Assembly (NCBI RefSeq): GCF_008369935.1
Contig: NZ_VTUZ01000025.1
Location: forward strand, 1-64,000
Length of the DNA: 64,000 nt
Direction of reading: 5' to 3'
From: Paraburkholderia panacisoli
GTDB lineage: Bacteria > Pseudomonadota > Gammaproteobacteria > Burkholderiales > Burkholderiaceae
The first letter of the stretch is position 1. Every line of letters begins with the position of its first letter. Positions 1 to 8,864 of the stretch are shown piece after piece. Under the pieces are notes generated by a model. It was given only the letters and a program-made list of their open reading frames with translations. It was not told the origin of the DNA and made no database searches. The position numbers and the translations under genes are program-made.

Positions 1-286
1 ACCTGTTACTGTTTTCGGTTGTTTTACCAACCGGTCGCTCACTCAACGTACTGACGAAGTGTTCAACCATCTTTCAACGGCCAAACCTTCCTTTCATTAC
101 TGTGTGAGACTTGATACTTTTGCCTTATGGCAGATTCCTAAGAACCCGCCCCGCATCTCGCATCAAGCGCCCACACTTATCGGCTGTTAGTTTTTAAAGA
201 TCGATCCGCTTCACGTTCGCGGCGTCCGTTCACCTACCCGGCACCGCTTCCGTTCTGCGTCGCTGCATCAGCAGCAGAGAAACGAG
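1..286 (-). other. Leader of an rRNA operon (16S gene beyond left edge)
   Basis: No protein gene is seen here. Read on the minus strand, the stretch starts just below a strong promoter (287-315). It contains a boxA-like CTTTAAAAACTAAC element around 187-202 and then the kind of sequence that precedes 16S rRNA in Burkholderia. The 16S gene would begin just beyond position 1 and be transcribed leftwards. The identification rests on recognising the leader; the mature rRNA is not in the window. Confidence 0.6.
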
Positions 287-315
287 ATTATGGAGAACGG
301 TCAGCGACCCGTCAA
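287..315 (-). promoter_or_regulatory. Sigma-70 promoter of the rRNA operon
   Basis: On the minus strand, TTGACG (310-315) and CATAAT (287-292) are separated by exactly 17 bases, a near-consensus sigma-70 promoter. It points left into the rRNA leader. Confidence 0.65.
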
Positions 316-380
316 CCCCCTTCGGTGAATTTTCTTTTAGACGGATCGAGGGGCCCGCATGGCAATAGTGTGGCGCCGGG

Positions 381-1481
381 TTGGCAACAGCGAAATTAGT
401 TAGTCATCCGATTGAATCTCGATCCCCGTCTGGAACAATAAACAACCAAATGACCGGCCACTGCGACAGCCCAATTAAAGTTTGCGTCCCCACGGCCGTC
501 AACCAGGTTATCGCGCCACTTAAACAATTTCCGACCATGGACAATCCTGTCGAGGAACACGTCGACGAAAATTCGCCCGCCGCGCTATCGCCGGCGCTCA
601 GTCCGCTAGCGGTGCCAGTGGGCACACCCCTCGACTGGCCAATTGTCGACAGCGATGGCACACTGCTTTTCGCCAGCGGGACCATCCTCGCGACCACGAA
701 CGAGCGCGATTTCCTGTTCGGCAACTTTCATCCGCAGCGCGGCGATCTGCTGGACACCGCCGGCCAACCGCCGTCCGAAACCGCCCTGCCGGGTGACTCA
801 GGCAGTCCGCTGACGCTCAGGGACATGCATCTGGAAATAGGCGCATTGATCGGCATGCGTTCGGAACTCGGCAGCGGCGCGCCGATGCAGCCGTGCCGCA
901 TCATCGGCTTCGCGCCGAATCACGCGCTCTTTGTCACGCCGCCGATGCACCAGGGCCGCATGCTGCCGCCAGGGCTCGGCGAGAACATCGAGATCGTCGC
1001 GATCGCGAGCCACGCCGTGTTCCGTTTCGTCTGCACGGTCGAAGCAATCTGCCGCGCGCCGTTCGATTACATCGTGCTGTCCAGGCCCGGCGTGGTCCGC
1101 CGTCTGCGCGAGCGCAAGTCGATCCGCGTCCGTGCACACCTGGCGGTGCGCTTCGGCCTTGGCGAAACAGAAGAGTCGTATGAAGGGCTCGGCTGCGCGA
1201 AAGGCATCAGCGCACTCGGCATGTCGTTGACCGCCTCGTGGACCCTCGGCGCGGTCGGTGAGCGGCTGCGGGTCGCTTTCCGCCTGAAGTCGGTGGACCT
1301 CGATACGGAGATCGAGACCAGCGCCATCATCCGCAATGTGCACAAAGGCAGCGGTCCCAGCGAGCCTACGCATCACGGGCTCGAATTCGATCGACTCGAC
1401 GCGGCTCAGCAGATGGCGATGAAAGTCTATGTATTCGACCGGCAGGACGACGTGCTCTACTGGTCGAACGGCTTGAAATAA
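381..1481 (+). CDS. YcgR-like flagellar brake / PilZ domain protein
   Basis: Probable cytoplasmic c-di-GMP effector that slows flagellar rotation. The middle third matches the YcgR N-terminal domain type, and the C-terminal third is a PilZ domain with the RxxxR signature in RERKSIRVRAH. The second PilZ motif reads GISALGM, with Gly where Asp/Asn is usual, so binding strength is uncertain. The longest frame starts at TTG 381 (366 aa). ATG codons at 450 and 537 are in frame, and 537 would give about 314 aa, closer to the usual 240-280 aa of the family. The first 50-75 residues look low in domain content, so the true start may be downstream. The gene stands alone between the rRNA leader and the convergent chelatase gene. 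Confidence 0.75.
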   Translation: MATAKLVSHPIESRSPSGTINNQMTGHCDSPIKVCVPTAVNQVIAPLKQFPTMDNPVEEHVDENSPAALSPALSPLAVPVGTPLDWPIVDSDGTLLFASGTILATTNERDFLFGNFHPQRGDLLDTAGQPPSETALPGDSGSPLTLRDMHLEIGALIGMRSELGSGAPMQPCRIIGFAPNHALFVTPPMHQGRMLPPGLGENIEIVAIASHAVFRFVCTVEAICRAPFDYIVLSRPGVVRRLRERKSIRVRAHLAVRFGLGETEESYEGLGCAKGISALGMSLTASWTLGAVGERLRVAFRLKSVDLDTEIETSAIIRNVHKGSGPSEPTHHGLEFDRLDAAQQMAMKVYVFDRQDDVLYWSNGLK

Positions 1482-1521
1482 GCGGCGCGGCAACAGGCGG
1501 GCGGCGCAGTGCACGCGCCGG

Positions 1522-2124
1522 TCACCCAATCAGCTCCTCCGGCATGAAGCATTGCGCGCCCCACGCCTGCGCAAGCGCCTCACAGCGGCCCAGCCGGATC
1601 GCCTCGCGCTCGAAATCGACGAATACGACCTCGTCCGCCACGAGCGGGCGAGCGGGCTCGTCGCGTGTGCGGCCGTCGGTCAGAACCCATAACCAGCGCT
1701 GCTGGGCCGGCCTGAGCCGCGCTCTACGTTCCAGCAGCTGCGCTGCCCGGCGGATGCCGGCACCCAGCGGCGTGCCGCCACCACCGCCAACCGGCCTGAG
1801 CCACCGCTCGTTCCACCAGCGCGGCACAGCCGGGCCGAAGCGCACGTCCGCGCCGGCACCGCCGAAACAGATCAGCGCAGCCTCGTCGCGCGCGGCGCTC
1901 GCGCGGTCGAACAGCGCGATCAGAAGACCCTTCGCGAGCGCGAGGCGCTGCCCGGCCAGCATGGAGCCGGAGCAATCGAGCACGAAGCAATGCAGCACGC
2001 CGCCGCGCGGCGCTTCGCGCACGAAACGCAAATGCTCCGCACGCAGCGCGTCCTGGCGCATCGCGGCGAGCGTCGGTGGCCATGCGATGCGGTTGCCCGG
2101 CTGGCTGCGCGAACTTACCCGCAA
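1522..2124 (-). CDS. chlD: VWA (ChlD/CobT-type) part of cobalt chelatase, probably reached by -1 frameshift
   Basis: This frame encodes a von Willebrand A domain with an intact MIDAS start (DCSGS), like the C-terminal half of ChlD/BchD and CobT, the medium subunit of Mg/Co chelatases. Its first plausible independent start is a TTG at 2124. However, the frame is open upstream without a stop up to an A7 run at 2211-2217 inside the end of the preceding AAA+ gene. A -1 slip there gives one fused AAA+/VWA protein of about 597 aa, the usual ChlD size. It is therefore more likely the second half of one gene than a separate gene. The partner large subunit, cobN, lies upstream in the same operon. Confidence 0.8.
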   Translation of the reverse strand: MRVSSRSQPGNRIAWPPTLAAMRQDALRAEHLRFVREAPRGGVLHCFVLDCSGSMLAGQRLALAKGLLIALFDRASAARDEAALICFGGAGADVRFGPAVPRWWNERWLRPVGGGGGTPLGAGIRRAAQLLERRARLRPAQQRWLWVLTDGRTRDEPARPLVADEVVFVDFEREAIRLGRCEALAQAWGAQCFMPEELIG

Positions 2125-2156
2125 ATGGCCGCGCGAGTTCGCGCCTGCGCGTTGCC

Positions 2157-2217
2157 GCCATCGAAAACCGCTGCGCGAGTCAGCGGCGGCGCCCTTCCGA
2201 TGGCTCAGCGTTTTTTT
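2157..2217 (-). promoter_or_regulatory. Programmed -1 ribosomal frameshift signal (slippery A7 plus stem-loop)
   Basis: On the minus strand the zero-frame codons are GCA AAA AAA CGC TGA. The heptamer A AAA AAA (2211-2217) allows full re-pairing after a -1 slip, and the zero-frame stop (2205-2207) follows one codon later. Six bases downstream of the slippery run starts a nested stem-loop. Its outer arms are GCCATCG (2198-2204) with CGATGGC (2157-2163), and its inner arms are CCGCTG (2181-2186) with CAGCGG (2168-2173). Slippery site, short spacer and stem-loop are the classic layout of -1 frameshifting. The new frame joins the VWA domain. Confidence 0.8.
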
Positions 2218-3314
2218 GCGTCAAGCGGCAACACCCGTTTGACGTGCGTGGTCGCGGCGGGCTCGGGCGGCAGGTAGCCCCAATCGGTCTCGCCCGCAAC
2301 GGCGGGCGACGGCGCGGCGTCCAGCGCGGATGCGGGCGCACGGTCAGAGCCGGCAGCCGTTTGCGGCTGCGCTTCGCCGTTACGCGTGTCGCCGTCCGCT
2401 TGCCCGTCATGCTGACGACGATGCCGACGCCGATGAATCAACACCGCTTCAGCGACGCAGTCAACATGCTCCACCGTCACCGCCCCCGCCTGCTCCAGTG
2501 CGGCCAGCGCGCGTGCTGCGCGCAGCATCACGAGATCGGCACGCAGGCCATCCACGGCCGCATCGATACACAACGCGCTGACATGCGCATGCACGGCGTC
2601 GCCGAATGCGAGCTGCGGCAGCGCTTCGCGCGCCGCCCGAATCCGCTCGACGTACTCCGCCTGGTGCTCCGCATAGCCCGCGCGAAACCGTTGCGGATCG
2701 AGATCGAACGCGAGCCGCGCTTTCACGATCGCCTGACGCACCCGCGGCTCGAAGCAATTCTGCAACTCGACCATCAAGCCGAAGCGGTCGATCAATTGCG
2801 GCCGCAACTCGCCTTCCTCGGGATTCATCGTGCCTATCAGCACAAAGCTCGCGTCGTGGCTGTGCGACACGCCATCGCGTTCGACGGTATTCACGCCGCT
2901 CGCCGCCGCGTCGAGCAACGCATCGACAAGCGCGTCGGGCAGCAGGTTAACTTCATCGACATACAGCACGCCGTGGTGCGCTTTCGCGAGCAGGCCCGGC
3001 GAAAAACGCACCGACCCATCGCGCAGCACGGTTTCGATATCGAGCGTGCCGATCAGCCGATCCTCGCTTGCGCCAAGCGGCAAGTTCACCAGTTGCCCTT
3101 GCGGCAACAACTCCGCGAGCGCGCGCGCCGCGGTCGACTTGGCCGTGCCCCGCGGCCCGCTGACCAGCACGCCGCCGAGCCCGGGGTCGATCGCAGCCAG
3201 CAGCAACGCCTGCTGCAACGGCACCTGGCCGATCAGCGCGGCAAACGGAAACGTGGACCGCTGGATGGGCCGCGCGGGTACCTGCTGGGTTGTTGCCGGC
3301 TCTGCTGCATTCAT
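2205..3314 (-). CDS. chlI: AAA+ ATPase, ChlI/CobS-like chelatase subunit (zero-frame product)
   Basis: Cobalt chelatase small/medium subunit: an AAA+ motor that works with CobN to insert cobalt into hydrogenobyrinate a,c-diamide. Walker A is GPRGTAKST near residue 55, Walker B is VLYVDEVNLL near 110, and sensor 1 lies in IGTMNPEEGEL. The last ~70 residues are a low-complexity basic/Ala-Pro linker, as found between the AAA+ and VWA halves of ChlD. Termination immediately after an A7 run suggests that this 369-aa form is the unshifted product and that a 597-aa form arises by -1 frameshifting. Its ATG overlaps the stop of iscB (ATGA), so its translation is coupled to an inserted gene. Confidence 0.85.
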   Translation of the reverse strand: MNAAEPATTQQVPARPIQRSTFPFAALIGQVPLQQALLLAAIDPGLGGVLVSGPRGTAKSTAARALAELLPQGQLVNLPLGASEDRLIGTLDIETVLRDGSVRFSPGLLAKAHHGVLYVDEVNLLPDALVDALLDAAASGVNTVERDGVSHSHDASFVLIGTMNPEEGELRPQLIDRFGLMVELQNCFEPRVRQAIVKARLAFDLDPQRFRAGYAEHQAEYVERIRAAREALPQLAFGDAVHAHVSALCIDAAVDGLRADLVMLRAARALAALEQAGAVTVEHVDCVAEAVLIHRRRHRRQHDGQADGDTRNGEAQPQTAAGSDRAPASALDAAPSPAVAGETDWGYLPPEPAATTHVKRVLPLDAKKR

Positions 3315-4717
3315 CCTTCTGCGCGGGAAACCTCGGCCTTCGGGCCGGGGAGGGATAGCCCGGGCTGCGTAGCAGCCCCTACTCCCGCTTCTCCTTTGTC
3401 AGTTGCCATCCTTGAGTAGCCGTAGCCGTCCGCGCGCTGCAGCACCCGGCAATAGCGGTGCGCAACGCCCTGTACGACCTGACCATGGGTTTGAATGTTG
3501 AAACTGCCGGTGGCACGCACGGCCACACGGCCATTGTGCGTGCCTGCTTTTCTGCCCCAGGGCACGTCGGCCTGCACATGGTCTCCCGTTCCGAACCCGT
3601 GCACGCGCTTCGCGCGCATCAGATAGCCTCGCGGAAAACCGTACCTGTCCTGTCGTGTGCGCTGATAGCTGCCGCGCCCAGTGCACTTCACCTGCACGGT
3701 CGGCTTGCGCCACGCCACGACGGCCGAAACCTCACCCACGCACACCGCATCCAGCGCATGCGTCTTCGGGATGCAGAGCTTGCTACGGTTGTATTTCGTT
3801 CGTCCGCCGGAGGCGGTTTCGACCGGAAGGCCGGTAGCCCGCAAGGCATTGACCAGCGCCCAGCGGGTCGCATTGACGGCCGAGGCATCCTTGAGCGGGC
3901 GCCGGACCTGCGCCGTGATGCGCCCGAGACGCGCCTTGTCCTTCACGAAGACGTTGAGCGGCTGCGCGGCCTTGCGGATGTTGCAGGGTACGCAGGCAAT
4001 TGCCAGGTTCGAAACCCGGTTCGAACCGCCGCGCGCACGCGGCACCAGGTGTTCGATGTTGAGCGGCACGTTGTGCACGTCACAGTAGCAGCACTTGCGC
4101 TTCCACTTCTCCAGCAGGTACTCACGCAGTTCATACCCGAACAGGGTTCCGTGCTGGTACTCGATGCCGCTGACTTCTGGATTATCGAGCGCCTGCATGT
4201 CGAAGCGCACGAATTCAGTGCTCGCCGCCGTTATCGGGGCCCAACGCTGGAGCCGCTTGACCCAGGCGAGCGTCGTATCCACTCGATGTTGCAAAGATGG
4301 CGCGAGCCATCCTGCAGGCCGGGTACGGTTCAGAAAGCGCGGTGCGCGGTAGCGCAGGGTGCCGCGTCGACGGCGACGCATGGCGCGCCGCGCGGTAAGC
4401 GCCTCGCTGATTTGCCGGCCGCGATGGACCAGCTCGAACAGGTTGAGCGCCACGGCGCCGCGACGGATTTCTCCCGTCGAGGCGTCGACATGTTCAGTGT
4501 CGCGGACCAGCGCCAGTCCGGTGGCCTTGCTGCCCGGGTCCAGCTTGATGCGCAAGGGTTGCGCAGCACTACTGTGAAGCTCGCGGTCGACGAGCCGGAT
4601 AGCGAAGGGCATGAGGCGATGAATGCGCGCACGCCCGCGTGCGAGCAACAACCTCGCGCGCTTCTCGCTGCACGGCATCAGTGGCTTTCCCGACCTGTCC
4701 AGAACGAATACCGCCAA
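3311..4717 (-). CDS. iscB: IscB RNA-guided HNH/RuvC endonuclease
   Basis: IscB is the IS200/IS605-family ancestor of Cas9 and cuts DNA guided by an omega-RNA. All expected parts are present in 468 aa. The PLMP domain is at residues 1-45 (KPLMPCSEKRAR), RuvC-I has Asp60, an Arg-rich bridge helix lies at 109-131, and RuvC-II has Glu168. The HNH domain at 208-250 has CCYC and CVPC zinc pairs and His223. RuvC-III has His320 and Asp323, and a C-terminal target-interaction region follows. No catalytic residue looks lost. The start is TTG 4717, giving the standard N-terminus MAVFVLD. The gene lies between cobN and the chelatase ATPase, transcribed with them, and its stop overlaps the next start. No transposase tnpA accompanies it. 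Confidence 0.93.
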   Translation of the reverse strand: MAVFVLDRSGKPLMPCSEKRARLLLARGRARIHRLMPFAIRLVDRELHSSAAQPLRIKLDPGSKATGLALVRDTEHVDASTGEIRRGAVALNLFELVHRGRQISEALTARRAMRRRRRGTLRYRAPRFLNRTRPAGWLAPSLQHRVDTTLAWVKRLQRWAPITAASTEFVRFDMQALDNPEVSGIEYQHGTLFGYELREYLLEKWKRKCCYCDVHNVPLNIEHLVPRARGGSNRVSNLAIACVPCNIRKAAQPLNVFVKDKARLGRITAQVRRPLKDASAVNATRWALVNALRATGLPVETASGGRTKYNRSKLCIPKTHALDAVCVGEVSAVVAWRKPTVQVKCTGRGSYQRTRQDRYGFPRGYLMRAKRVHGFGTGDHVQADVPWGRKAGTHNGRVAVRATGSFNIQTHGQVVQGVAHRYCRVLQRADGYGYSRMATDKGEAGVGAATQPGLSLPGPKAEVSRAEG

Positions 4718-5015
4718 CTCCAGCTCCTGGTGTTCAACCGGAAAACGTCCGGCGCGTTGCCCTTACGGGCCTGGTGACGGGCGCCTTGGGGCGCCGCTCC
4801 CCTCGACCATGTTGTGCAGCAGGGGGCGAGAAAACCTGCCGGTCGCAGCCCGTTTCGTGCCTACCCGGGGCTTGTCTGCTGCTGCGACTTCCAGAGCGCC
4901 AGACTCAGGAAGCATCTGGCGGTGGGTCTGCTGTCTCCTGCACAACGGTGCGTCTTGCGACGGATGGTCTGGTCAACCTCAGACTTGCGGATTGCTACCC
5001 CACGAGCCTCGGCCT
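4718..5015 (-). ncRNA. Putative omega-RNA region for IscB
   Basis: This is the 298-base non-coding gap directly upstream of iscB, where omega-RNAs are encoded. It is rich in strong hairpins on the minus strand. GGCGCC-CCAA-GGCGCC (4780-4795) and GCCC-TTAC-GGGC type pairing (4759-4770) lie next to each other near the 3' side, as in known omega-RNA scaffolds. The guide would be at the 5' end, close to the cobN stop at 5016-5018. Exact ends cannot be set from sequence alone. Confidence 0.65.
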
Positions 5016-8000
5016 TTATGCCGGGGTGATTGACGTTTGCCTTCCTTCGATCTGCTGCTCGCTCGCGAGCAGATGCTGTTCGACTTGCGAGCGGTAGTCG
5101 CCCGGCGCCTGCCACAAACCGCGCTGCATCGCTTCGAGCAGGCGCTCGCAGATCGAATGTAACGCATGCGGGTTGTGCCGCTGCAAGAATTCGCGGGTAT
5201 CGGCGTCGTTCAGGTAAGCATCCGTGACGAGCGCATATTGATGATCCGCGATCACGCGCGCGGTCGCGTCGTAACCATATAGATAGTCGACGGTCGCGGC
5301 GATTTCGGCCGCGCCCTTGTAGCCGTGCCGCTTCACGCCATCGAGCCATTTCGGGTTGACCACGCGCGAGCGGATCACCCGCGCGATCTCCTCATGCAGC
5401 GTGCGCACGCGCGGCGCGGCCGGATTGCTGTGATCCGCGTGATACACGCTCGGCTGACTGCCGGCCAGATGCCGCACGGCCGCGACCATGCCGCCCTGGA
5501 ACTGGTAATAGTCGTTCGAATCGAGCAGGTCGTGTTCGCGGTTGTCCTGATTCTGCAGCACCACGTCCAGCGCGGCGAGGCGCGCGCCGAACGCATGGCG
5601 CGCCTCTTCGCCGGCGCTCTTTTGCGTGTACGCGTAACCACCCCACGCCTGGTACGCGTTGGCCAGGTCGGCATCGGTTTGCCATTGCCGCGTGTCGATC
5701 ATCTCCTGCAGACCCGCGCCATAAGCGCCGGGCCTTGCGCTGAACACGCGCCAGCCGGCGCGCTTGCGGGCCTCGGCGGGGTCCATGCCGCGCGCGACGA
5801 GCGCATCGCGTTCGCGCTGCACGCGCGCCCGAATCGGGTTCAGCGCCTCGGGTTCGTCGAGTTCCGCGACCGCCTGAACGGCGGCGTCGAACAGGTGCAT
5901 CACGTTCGCAAACGCGTCGCGGAAGAACCCCGACACACGCAACGTGACGTCGATACGCGGGCGATCGAACGCCTCGATCGGCATGATCTCGAAGTCGGTC
6001 ACGCGATGGCTGCCTGGCGCCCATTTTGGCCGCACGCCCAGCAGCGCGAGCGCCTGAGCGACGTCGTCGCCGCCGGTGCGCATCGTCGCGGTGCCCCACA
6101 CCGAGAGTCCGATCGCGCGCGGATAATCGCCGTGTTCCTGCAGATGCCGCTCGATCAACTGCTGCGCGGATTTCAGTCCAAGCGACCACGCGGCTTGCGT
6201 GGGGACCGCGCGCGTGTCGACCGAATAGAAATTGCGGCCGGTGGGCAGCACGTCGGGCCGTCCACGCGATGGCGAACCGCTCGGCCCCGGCGGCACGAAG
6301 CGTCCTTCGAGGCCGCGCTTGAGTTGCAGCATTTCCTGCGGACCGCATGCGTCGAGCCGTGGCAGCACATCGTCGCGCAAACGCGCGATGACCTGCCCGG
6401 CTTGCGGCAACGTGCCGGCCAGCGGTGTCACGAGAGGTGTCGGGCACGGCGTGCCGTCCGCATCGGGCCGATCACGGCACACGCTGCTCAACATCTGTGC
6501 AGCCAGCAATTCCAGCCGCTCGCGCGTATCGCCGCAATGCCGCCACGGCGCATCGCTCACCTGCCGCAATACATCGGGACGCGGGCCAACCCACACTGCC
6601 GACCAATCCACCGACAACGGATCGAACAGATGGTCCATGCGCAGATCGCGCGCCAGCGCGTCGATCAAGCCGGCCTTACCGCCTTGCCCATCGCCGACCG
6701 GAAAGCGCGCCAGCGCCAGCAGCGTATCGCGCCGCTGCACACCGCCGGGCGACTGCCCGAACGTGTGCAAACCATCGCGAATCTGCGCTTCCTTCAACTC
6801 GCACAGCCACGCATCGACACGCGTGAGCAGCGTGTCCTCGTCGTCTTGCCCGTTCGGCGCGGCGAGACTCAGCTCCTCGTGCAGCTTGTGCTCGACGATG
6901 GTCGCCAGAATCGTGCGCCGCAACAGCTTCGAGCGGCGCGGATCGACCATCAGCGCTTCATAGTATTCGTCGACCTGGCGCTCGAGGTCCTGCAACGGCC
7001 CATAGCTTTCCGCGCGCGTGAGCGGCGGCATCAGATGATCGACGATGACGGCCTGTGCGCGGCGTTTGGCCTGGCTGCCCTCGCCCGGATCGTTGACGAT
7101 GAACGGATAAAGATGCGGCATCGGCCCGAGAATCAGATCGGGCCAGCACGCATCGCTCAACGCGACGCTCTTGCCGGGCAGCCATTCGAGATTGCCGTGC
7201 TTGCCGACATGCACGACCGTGTCGATGCCGAACTGGTGACGCAGCCAGAAATAGAACGCGAGGTAAGCATGGGGCGGCACGAGCTCCGCATCGTGATAGC
7301 TCGCATAGTCGCCCTGCTCGCGCGAGCGCGACGGCTGGATGCCGACGAATACCTGCCCGCAACGCCAGCCCGCGATCATGAAACGGCCGCGCCGCAACGT
7401 CGGGTCCTGCTCGGGCGCGCCCCAGCGCGCGTTCAATGCGTGCCGCGCGGCGTCAGGCAAGGCGTTGAAGTGCGTCAGATAGTCGTCGAGCGCGAGGCTT
7501 TGCAACGCGGGGCGCAGATCGCGGACCACTGGATCGTTGGTCACGCCCTCGGTGAGTTTCTGCAACAGCGCGTCGCCGTCCGCGGGCAATTGCGCGAGAC
7601 GATAGCCCTCGTCGCGCAGCATCGCCAGGATGCCCACCACCGACGCCGGCGTATCGAGCCCCACGCCATTGCCGATGCGTCCTTCGCTCATCGGATAGTT
7701 GGCGAGAATCAACGCGAGCTTCTTGTCCGCGTTATCGAGCGAACGCAGACGGCACCAGCGGCGGCTCAGTTCGGCGAGAAAGCTCACGCGTTCGAGGTCC
7801 GGCTGATAGCGGACCACGTCGACCTGGGTATGCGGGCAGCGATACGCGAGCCCTTTGAAGCTGATCGCGCGCGTGATGATGCGGCCATCCACTTCCGGCA
7901 GCGCGATGTGCATCGCGATATCGCGCGAGTTGAGGCCGTGGTTGTCCTTGAGCCAGTCATCGCGATTGCCGCCGCTCAGGATCACCTGGAACACCGGCGC

Positions 8001-8858
8001 GTCGCCGGCGAGCGCGAGCGGCTCGGGGTCGTCGATCGCGGACGCGGCGAAGGCGGTCGTGTTCAGCACCAGCGCGACCTCGTGTTGCGCGCACAACGTC
8101 TGCACGATTTCACGGCTCATCGCGTCTTTCAGCGACGTGATCGCGATCGGCAGCGGATTCAGGTCTTGGGCGGCAAGCGCGTCGATCAGCGCGTCGAACA
8201 CCGCTGTATTGGCCGCCTGCAGATGCGCCTTGTAGAACAGGATCGCCGCGACCGGCGCACCCGGTTTCCAGCGCGCCTGCCAGTCGGCGATGGTAGGCGT
8301 GTCTTGCCCGGGATGATAGAGCGACGCGGCCGGCAACGCGCGCGGCGGCGCCGGCTCGCGCCCCCAGCCGAATACGCGGTGCGCGATGCAGCGCAGAAAC
8401 GCTTCGGCATTCTGCGGGCCGCCTTCGCGCAGATAGCGCCACAGTTGATGACACAACGCGGCGTCGGCCGTGCTGCGCGCGAGCAGGTTCGGATCTTCCT
8501 GCAAGTCGCCGGAAAACATCGCGAGCGTCTGCTGCTTGCGCTGCGCGAGCGCGACCACCTGTTCGATGCCATACGGCCAGTACGCCTCGCCGCCGAGGTG
8601 ATCGACCACCACCACGCGCGCGTGCTGCAACACGTCCTCGATATAGAAGTCGACCGAGGCCGGTTGCCGCAGATACGTGACGTTCGCGAGCCGCACGCTG
8701 GGGAACCCCTCGCCCAGCCGCGGGAACACGCTAGCGAGCAAGGACAGCGTGGTGTCGGCGGAACTCAGCACCACGATATCGGCGGGCTGCTGATCGATAC
8801 GGATCACGCCTTGCGTATCGTCGACGAAGCCGCCCGGCGTCGTGCGCAGCAGATGCAT
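5016..8858 (-). CDS. cobN: Cobaltochelatase subunit CobN
   Basis: Large, substrate-binding subunit of the aerobic ATP-dependent cobalt chelatase; it binds hydrogenobyrinic acid a,c-diamide for cobalt insertion. At 1280 aa the protein has the full family length, with the CobN/BchH-type domain throughout (recognisable stretches ILFYKAHLQAANTAVFDALI near residue 205 and VGKHGNLEWLPGKSVALSD near 555). It starts at ATG 8858, six bases after the cobW stop, so the two are co-transcribed behind the leftward cobalamin riboswitch. The chelatase AAA+/VWA partner is downstream, beyond the inserted iscB. Confidence 0.95.
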   Translation of the reverse strand: MHLLRTTPGGFVDDTQGVIRIDQQPADIVVLSSADTTLSLLASVFPRLGEGFPSVRLANVTYLRQPASVDFYIEDVLQHARVVVVDHLGGEAYWPYGIEQVVALAQRKQQTLAMFSGDLQEDPNLLARSTADAALCHQLWRYLREGGPQNAEAFLRCIAHRVFGWGREPAPPRALPAASLYHPGQDTPTIADWQARWKPGAPVAAILFYKAHLQAANTAVFDALIDALAAQDLNPLPIAITSLKDAMSREIVQTLCAQHEVALVLNTTAFAASAIDDPEPLALAGDAPVFQVILSGGNRDDWLKDNHGLNSRDIAMHIALPEVDGRIITRAISFKGLAYRCPHTQVDVVRYQPDLERVSFLAELSRRWCRLRSLDNADKKLALILANYPMSEGRIGNGVGLDTPASVVGILAMLRDEGYRLAQLPADGDALLQKLTEGVTNDPVVRDLRPALQSLALDDYLTHFNALPDAARHALNARWGAPEQDPTLRRGRFMIAGWRCGQVFVGIQPSRSREQGDYASYHDAELVPPHAYLAFYFWLRHQFGIDTVVHVGKHGNLEWLPGKSVALSDACWPDLILGPMPHLYPFIVNDPGEGSQAKRRAQAVIVDHLMPPLTRAESYGPLQDLERQVDEYYEALMVDPRRSKLLRRTILATIVEHKLHEELSLAAPNGQDDEDTLLTRVDAWLCELKEAQIRDGLHTFGQSPGGVQRRDTLLALARFPVGDGQGGKAGLIDALARDLRMDHLFDPLSVDWSAVWVGPRPDVLRQVSDAPWRHCGDTRERLELLAAQMLSSVCRDRPDADGTPCPTPLVTPLAGTLPQAGQVIARLRDDVLPRLDACGPQEMLQLKRGLEGRFVPPGPSGSPSRGRPDVLPTGRNFYSVDTRAVPTQAAWSLGLKSAQQLIERHLQEHGDYPRAIGLSVWGTATMRTGGDDVAQALALLGVRPKWAPGSHRVTDFEIMPIEAFDRPRIDVTLRVSGFFRDAFANVMHLFDAAVQAVAELDEPEALNPIRARVQRERDALVARGMDPAEARKRAGWRVFSARPGAYGAGLQEMIDTRQWQTDADLANAYQAWGGYAYTQKSAGEEARHAFGARLAALDVVLQNQDNREHDLLDSNDYYQFQGGMVAAVRHLAGSQPSVYHADHSNPAAPRVRTLHEEIARVIRSRVVNPKWLDGVKRHGYKGAAEIAATVDYLYGYDATARVIADHQYALVTDAYLNDADTREFLQRHNPHALHSICERLLEAMQRGLWQAPGDYRSQVEQHLLASEQQIEGRQTSITPA

Positions 8859-8864
8859 GAGCGC

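Noticed and set aside
3311..5015. Complete insertion sequence around iscB
   Set aside because: No tnpA transposase and no confident left or right end could be seen; only iscB and its RNA region are supported.
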